Part shown: piece after piece, positions 58,787 to 64,000 of the stretch
Position numbering within the stretch: position 1 is the stretch's first letter
Layout: each line of letters begins with the position of its first letter
DNA from: Aegilops tauschii subsp. strangulata
Taxonomy: Eukaryota; Streptophyta; Magnoliopsida; Poales; Poaceae
Assembly: GCF_002575655.3 (NCBI RefSeq)
Contig: NC_053037.3
Coordinates: forward strand, 248,219,135 to 248,283,134
DNA: 64,000 bases
Direction of reading: 5' to 3'
The notes under the pieces: generated by a model
What the model was told of the DNA's origin: nothing
Seen by the model: only the letters and a program-made list of their open reading frames with translations
Database searches by the model: none
Position numbers and translations under genes: made by a program

Positions 58787-60357
58787 TGAAACGGTAACTA
58801 ATCCCCGGGTGGTTTTGGTATCTCATAATAACATATAGCTCATTGAACTAATATCCATTCAAGATAAATATTTCAGGAAGTTCAGTGAATGGCATGGCAT
58901 GGACTAGAAATGTGGACCCCTCAAAATGCTAAGGACATATATTGGCAAAAGCTCAAGACTCTTCATCTTTGTTTTAGTGATCCAAGATCACATTGAGTCC
59001 ATAGGAAAGCCAATACTATTTAAAGGGGAAGAGGTGTTGCTTAATGACTTGCTTGCTCAAATGCTTAGTGATATTGCTCCAAAACCCTCAACCACTTTCT
59101 CCACCAAATATGTCAAAACCATAAACTCCAACTCAGCCCCACAGATCCTTTCTATCCGGCGCCACCGAGTTCATATGACATAGCCACAACCAGAAACCCT
59201 AACGGTTCAGTCACACCGATATGGATTCGGTCTCACCGAGATGGCCTTGCCAACTCACTATTATCAGTTGCAATTATTTTGGTCTCACCGAAATTGCAAT
59301 TGATCTCACCAGATGGCTTGACCCATTCTCTATTGCCCTGTTGCTTCACTTCAGTATCATCGAGTTGATGCAATCGGCACCACCGAGATGAGGTTTGCCC
59401 TAAGCCCTAGCACATCGGTCCCACTAAGTTATTCCTTTCGGTCCCACCAAGATTCCTAACGTTCACATTTTTGAACTAATCGGTGCCACCAAGTTTAGCT
59501 ATTCGGTCTCACCGAGATGGGTCAAATGTGTGTAACGGTTGGATTTTGTGTCGAGGCTATATATACCCCTCCACCCCCTCTCCATATGTGAGGGAGCCAT
59601 CAGAACGTGCCTACACTTCCACCATACATTTTGTGAGAGAAAACCACCAACTCATGTGTTGAGATCAAGATATTCCAATCCTACCACAAGAATCTTGATT
59701 TCTAGCCTTCCCAGGTTGCTTGCCACTCAAATAATCTTTCCACCATATGCAAATCTGTGTGAGAGAGTTGAGTGTTGGCGAGACTATCATTTGAAGCACA
59801 AGAGCAAGGAGTTCATCATCAACACACCATCTATTACCTTTTGGAGAGTGGTGTCTCCTAGATTAGTTAGGTGTCGCTTGGGAGCCTCCGTCAAGTTGTG
59901 GAGTTGAACCAAGAAGTTTGTAAGGGCAAGGAGATCACCTACTTCGTGAAGATCTACCTGAGTGAGGCAAGTCCTTCGTGGGCAATTTCCATTGTGGGAT
60001 AGACAAGGTTGCTTCTTCGTGGACCCTTCGTGGGTGGAGCCCTCCGTGGACTCGCGCAACCGTTACCCTTCGTGGGTCGAAGTCTCCATCAACGTGGATG
60101 TACGATAGCACCACCTATCAGAACCTCGCCAAAAATCTTCGTGTCTCCATTGTGTTTGCCTTCTCCAAACCCTTCCCTTTACCTTCATATGCAATGTTTT
60201 ACTTTCTGCTGCTGCACTCTTAGAATTGCATGTGTAGGTTGCTTGCTTGACTTATGCTAATTGCTAAACTCAGCCCACAACTAAAATTGGGAAAAGGTTA
60301 GATTTTTATGTGGTGAAGTAGTCTAATCACCCCCCGTCTAGTACTTTTGATCCTACA
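58787..60357 (+). repeat. H: solo LTR, Copia-like or unclassified
   Basis: The 1,571-bp unit has ends TGAAACGG and ATCCTACA and a perfect duplication ACATC (58782-58786 and 60358-60362). TATATATA is at 59558-59565. Upstream (59200-59520) lies an array of about ten CGGTCTCACCGAG-type motifs. A related LTR fragment lies at 60425-60748. The 85-codon frame at 58926-59183 is not recognisable and is probably chance. Confidence 0.88.
59558..59565 (+). promoter_or_regulatory. H TATA box
   Basis: TATATATA just downstream of the CGGTCTCACCGAG motif array. Confidence 0.6.
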
Positions 60358-60424
60358 ACATCCAAGACTGATAACATAATATCATGGAACAATAAAAAAT
60401 TATAGATACGCTGGAGACGTATCA

Positions 60425-60748
60425 CGCAGCCGTTATCCTTTGTGGGTTGAAGTCTCTATCAACGTGGACGTATGATAGCACCACCTACCAGAACCACGCC
60501 AAAAATCACTATGTCTTCTTTGCGTTTGATCTTCCTATCTCTACTCCTTTACTTTTTGCACAAATTGCATGTTATACTATTTCTGCTGCTCTATCTCTAG
60601 GTAGGCATGTGTAGGAAGTATAATTTGTATCTTAACTAGTGCCAAAATCTGCCTAAACTTCAGGAAAATTAAAAACTGCACCTTTGGTTGGTTAAGTGTC
60701 TATTCACCCCCCCCCCCCTCTATACCGATCTTCTCGATTCTACACTTC
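60425..60748 (+). repeat. 3' fragment of an H-family LTR
   Basis: It matches H from about 60058 ('ccgtta.cctt.gtgggt.gaagtct') to the C-run and the end GATTCTACA. It is truncated on the left by LTR E. Confidence 0.75.
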
Positions 60749-61780
60749 TTTAGTGAGAAAACTCCTTCTCGGAAAAGTGTTCATTCTCTTTGACAAACTT
60801 GTGTCCTTTAAACTTTTGGTAGAAGGAATATCCAATTATTTCTCTTGGATAACCTAAAAAATTTGTCTGAATTGAAAACTCCATAACTCATATGGTTTCA
60901 TCTTGGCAAGCTATTAGGCGGTGCTCTACTTACTATATATGTTACTGTTTCAAGTGCATATCCCAAATTTAACAAAAGCAGATCGGTAAAAATAATTCTT
61001 CAATTATTCAAGTGTTTTGCTAAACTCGTGACGCAGATAATATTCTTCATGATTGAAGAACCTTTCATATTTTGTCATAATGATTCATATTTTCATTCTA
61101 AATTTTGAACCTTTCAAATATTTCACTCTAAATTTCTTTGAACCTTTTCAAATATTTTAGATTTATATCAAGTAAATCATATTTACTTAAATTGTTAGTG
61201 AAGTATAATTATCCACCGCGCCCTGGTTCGCTCATCGGATTATATACATCACCATGTATCTTGTTAACTGATTTAACTTCAATACTTCATCTACATGAAG
61301 ATTTTTTTCTGATATAACCAAGCAGTACCACATTCAAGTCATGTTTTATGAGTTTTGTCAAGACATTTAACATTAATGTTATAAAGCTTCAATCCAAGAT
61401 TCATGAATAAACCATAAATGATAGAGGTAAATTCAAAACATAATCATATAACAACTTAAACAACTATTGTTTAAAACTTATAAGAATATCCGTCGCATAA
61501 CCCAAACATAATGTTTTACCCAACTCTGGAACAAAATAGCTATTATTTGGTCCTAAGATAAATCTTGAAGATGAACAAAAAGCATGACTTCAACGGTCTT
61601 GAGTAGCGATCCCATCACCATTCCTGATTTGCATCATGACTTCATTTCTTCTCAACTTATGAGCTTTCTGCTTTCTGCAGTCCCTGCATCGGTTTGCAAT
61701 TGAGAGAAACCGATCAGTGTCAAATACTTTATGACACACTTGAAATAATAACATTAACTTTGTATAAAATTTATACATTT
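60749..61780 (-). pseudogene. J: remnants of Copia protease and integrase
   Basis: Near 60755-60990 the minus strand shows a Copia integrase C-terminal signature (FLGYPRE followed by GYSFYQKFKGHKFVKE). At 61590-61778 a segment with VFDTDRFLSIAN and NEVMMQIRNGDGIAT corresponds to the Copia protease region, in which the usual DTG is changed to DTD. The DNA between is AT-rich and full of stops; large parts of integrase and all of RT are missing. It is inactive. Confidence 0.55.
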
Positions 61781-62592
61781 ATCGAAAGAACCGTTCTTCC
61801 TATCCGCCAAGTAGTTATTGCAGTTGCGCTTCCAGTGTCCCTTCTTCTTGTAGTAGAAACATCCAGTCTCTTTGGTAGCTCTGCCCTTGTTCCTCTTTTT
61901 TGACATGGTCTTACCGGCTCCTGAAGGTCTCTTCTTGTACTTGCCCTTCTTCTTGAAACTGGCGGTCTTATTGACTATCAACACTTGTTTGTTTTGCATT
62001 CTAGCCTCTATAGTCTTGAGCATAGAAAACAACTCGTTTGAGCTTTTCTCCATCCCATTCATATTGTAATTCATGATAAAACCATCGTAAGATGGGGGGA
62101 GTGAAGCAAGCACAATGTTTGTTCAGAGTGTTGAAGGAATTCCAAATTCCAGAGCAGCTAATCTATCAACATAGCCAGCCAGCTTCACTATATGCTCACT
62201 CATTGAGGAACCTTCTGCCATCTTGCACTCAATCAAGGCCTTGGTTATTTCAAAATGTTTGGTCCTTGCCTGCTTCATGTACAGAGCATCTAGTGACCGA
62301 ATTATAAATTGAGTGTTTGATCGTTCAAAAATTTCTGTAGTTTAGGATCCATTGAAGTCAACATGAGCCACTGGACTGAATCATGATCATCATTACGAGT
62401 AGTGAAAACATCTATAACTTCTTGTGGTGCATCCTTTGCAGGTGGATCACCCAGGGGCTGATCCAGCACATACTCCTTCTTAGCACTCCTGAGAACAAAT
62501 CTCAGGTTCCGGATCTAGTCTGCATAGTTTCCACCATTTGCAGCCAACTGTTTCTCTAACATAGGGGCTAAGTTGAACATATTGCGAGCCAT
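61754..62592 (-). pseudogene. J: Copia gag
   Basis: An ATG at 62592 opens MARNMFNLAPMLEKQ, typical of Angela-like gag. An in-frame TAG replaces a Trp codon near 62518, and further stops or shifts follow. The C-terminal part (61754-62113) is open: MLASLPPSYDGFIMNYN, then a Lys/Arg-rich stretch and a defective knuckle CFYYKKKGHWKRNC whose second cysteine is Tyr. Gag would coat the RNA; this copy is dead. Confidence 0.75.
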
Positions 62593-63213
62593 TGATCTAC
62601 AACGGTAAACACAAGAGTCACTTTAGGCATTATTCATAATTATGTTGCACTAATGTTTAAACAAATTTTAATATAAAGCGCACTCCCACTCAAATCAATA
62701 TCTCTCATAATTAAAAGTGAGTGATTCAAGACAGTGATCTCGTTCACAGTCATTGATGTGGACATCAATGATGATGCGAATTTTGGCTGGTAGGCAATCT
62801 TTTGCAGATCGTATCTCCATATGAATCTTGTTCATCTTTTGATGCTTCGTGTTCTGAGCTCAGAACCATTCTGCCAGAACTTCAAGACAACCAAGTGCTA
62901 TTTGCTTGCTTGGTCTGACCTTGCCTGCCTTACACTTTACGATCCGTTTGTACTCATGTGGACATGACGCACTTCATGAAGCCACATGTTATAGATGGTT
63001 GCAACGCTGGGAAGAGCACCTTTTAACTTGATATTTTTAGTGAGAGATCACACTAATAATCGTCTACTACGCAATCAAAGGGTGCAAACAATAAAGGGAT
63101 AAACATCTTAGGCAATTCATAATAACATGATATGGTATCGCCCAGGGCACCGGGAAGTCTTCACGGTCTTCTTGAATATTCGGTTGAAACGTCACCATGG
63201 TGGCAGAAAATGC

Positions 63214-63343
63214 GTTGCCATGGCAGCCGTATCAAAAACATTGTCGTGGCGGAAATTTCAAAAAACGTTATTGTGGCGACCGTTTCAAAAATGTTGTCGT
63301 GGCACCAATTTTAGAAAACGTTGTCGTGGCACAAAAATTTCAG
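63214..63343. repeat. 26-bp degenerate tandem repeat, five copies
   Basis: Units begin at 63214, 63240, 63267, 63293 and 63320, of the form GTTGTCGTGGCACC..TTTCAAAAAAC. They lie in the J leader. Plus-strand frames over them are artefacts. Confidence 0.8.
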
Positions 63344-63630
63344 CACCTCCTCCTTGCGTCTGGTGAAGCTCCGGGTTCTCCGTGTGTACTGGCCACCATC
63401 ACCTGTAACCTATAGGCTCTCTCTACATCTGTTACATTAATGTGGTAATCTTGTGGCTCCAGGCATCATGATGTGACGCGCGGGCCAATTAACATTACAA
63501 CATATGACCATCTCATACATAAACTCATTATCATGACGAAGGCTATACCACATCATATGCAAACCTGCAGAACCAAGTTAGACGTCCTCTAATCGGTTTG
63601 GAAAATTTTAATTATGGCGTTGCTAGGGTT

Positions 63631-64000
63631 TGATGAGGACATCAATACCATTGTTACACCCACAGCCCCTCCTGCTATACATACTGGACCAATTACTAGA
63701 GCTCGCGCACGCCAATTAAATTACCAGGTACTTTCGTTTCTTGGTAATGATTCTAATGTTCATGAGAATATGATGTTGCCTAAATTGGATACATTTGTTT
63801 TGCTTACAAATGAAGGGCCTAGCTTTGAGAAGGATGAACATTGGAGCAAGAACAAGCATGGAGATGATGGCATGCACATGGGGGACAAGAACGGAGTTAC
63901 AAGTGATGATTTCAGGACATTGAAGCCACCATAATGTGTGCATGAAGCCTTGGACGAAATATGCAAGATGCTACTTCATAACTTTCGTCCAGAGGCTATT
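63631..64000 (+). repeat. Start of a C-family LTR, plus strand, cut by window edge
   Basis: It begins TGATGAGGACATC, the reverse-complement end of the C LTR, and matches C across 370 bp. The pol-tail frame (GPITRARARQLN) is open through 63934. It is inserted in the J leader; the preceding five bases are GGGTT. Confidence 0.9.

Larger units (their letters stand above)
42280..60424 (-). repeat. E: Athila-like LTR (M family), hosting D and H
   Basis: The LTR segments are 42280-43406, 58423-58786 and 60363-60424, totalling about 1,553 bp. It begins TGTTGTGAGATGC and ends GACGTATCA in plus coordinates. No internal region of its own is adjacent. Flanks ACCAG and CGCAG do not match well, and the two sides belong to different sequences, so the insertion context has been rearranged. 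Confidence 0.8.
60749..63630 (-). mobile_element. J: decayed Copia retrotransposon, minus strand
   Basis: Minus-strand remnants in the order gag, protease-like segment and integrase C-terminal segment identify a Copia element resembling the Angela/BARE group (name from memory). It is full of stops, with no LTR in the window: the 5' LTR would lie to the right. Its leader (62593-63630) contains a 26-bp repeat array. Confidence 0.7.

Noticed and set aside
42280..60424. LTR E as the 5' LTR of element M
   Set aside because: No Athila primer site adjoins E on its left side, and intervening sequence is unrelated.
1..64000. Shared CT-rich target duplications (CTTAG, CTTGC, CTTGG, CTCAG) as an insertion preference
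   Set aside because: Too few sites, and the others (CAGGC, AGTGC, ACATC) do not fit; no statistical case.
1..64000. CRISPR arrays, tRNA or rRNA genes, bacterial-type operons
   Set aside because: None seen. tRNA-like strings are primer binding sites of retroelements, and the regular repeats are transposon subterminal or leader repeats.

Overview
This window is eukaryotic, AT-moderate, repeat-dense plant DNA and looks like intergenic sequence of a large grass genome, most likely Triticeae (wheat, Aegilops or barley). The evidence is a pile of nested LTR retrotransposons with Athila-type (tRNA-Asp-like) and initiator-Met primer sites, LTRs that I recognise from memory as Sabrina-like and Fatima-like, Stowaway-type MITEs, and almost no host coding sequence. 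I see no rRNA, tRNA, CRISPR array or bacterial operon. Family names are recalled, not searched, and are tentative; element boundaries and target-site duplications (TSDs) were read directly.

Left block (1-23.7 kb). A Gypsy-like LTR end (1-492) sits in the LTR of a minus-strand Athila-like element M (493-4425). Element A, with a very long LTR of about 3.2 kb, inserts at 4426. A's 5' LTR is itself split by a complete Sabrina-like element S (6517-13477, TSD CTTAG) and a complete Gypsy element C (13704-21114, TSD CAGGC). A's internal part carries an initiator-Met primer site and gag debris with three zinc knuckles, and is cut off near 23750.

Middle block (23.75-42.3 kb). Fatima-like element F1 (plus strand, 5' LTR truncated, 3' LTR intact to 34427) has gag, protease, RT, RNase H and integrase, damaged by stops and frameshifts. 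A solo LTR (N, TSD CTTGG) sits inside its RT/RNase H region. F1 abuts the most unusual stretch of the window: a split plant gene whose last exons encode a B3-type DNA-binding domain. It is flanked on both sides by related CACACG/CGTGTGTG inverted motifs and, on the right, by a 45-bp tandem array. This suggests a host gene carried in, or captured by, a DNA transposon. Its central exon is split by a 3.1-kb solo LTR of the A family with a perfect TSD (CTCAG). Its first intron holds a Stowaway-type MITE and a second MITE-like unit.

Right block (42.3-64 kb). An Athila-like LTR E (42280-60424) contains element D (C family, TSD CTTGC). D contains a second Fatima-like element F2 on the minus strand. 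F2's 5' LTR contains element G (TSD AGTGC), a deletion derivative whose gag reads directly into its own 3' LTR. E also contains a solo LTR H (TSD ACATC). Further right are an LTR fragment of the H family, a badly decayed minus-strand Copia element J, and the start of another C-family LTR running off the window.

All retrotransposon genes are broken or incomplete, so no autonomous element is intact here. The best leads are the B3 gene with transposon-like flanks, the arrays of family-specific short palindromes upstream of the TATA boxes in several unrelated LTR families, and the C family's pol reading frame, which runs through its polypurine tract into the 3' LTR.
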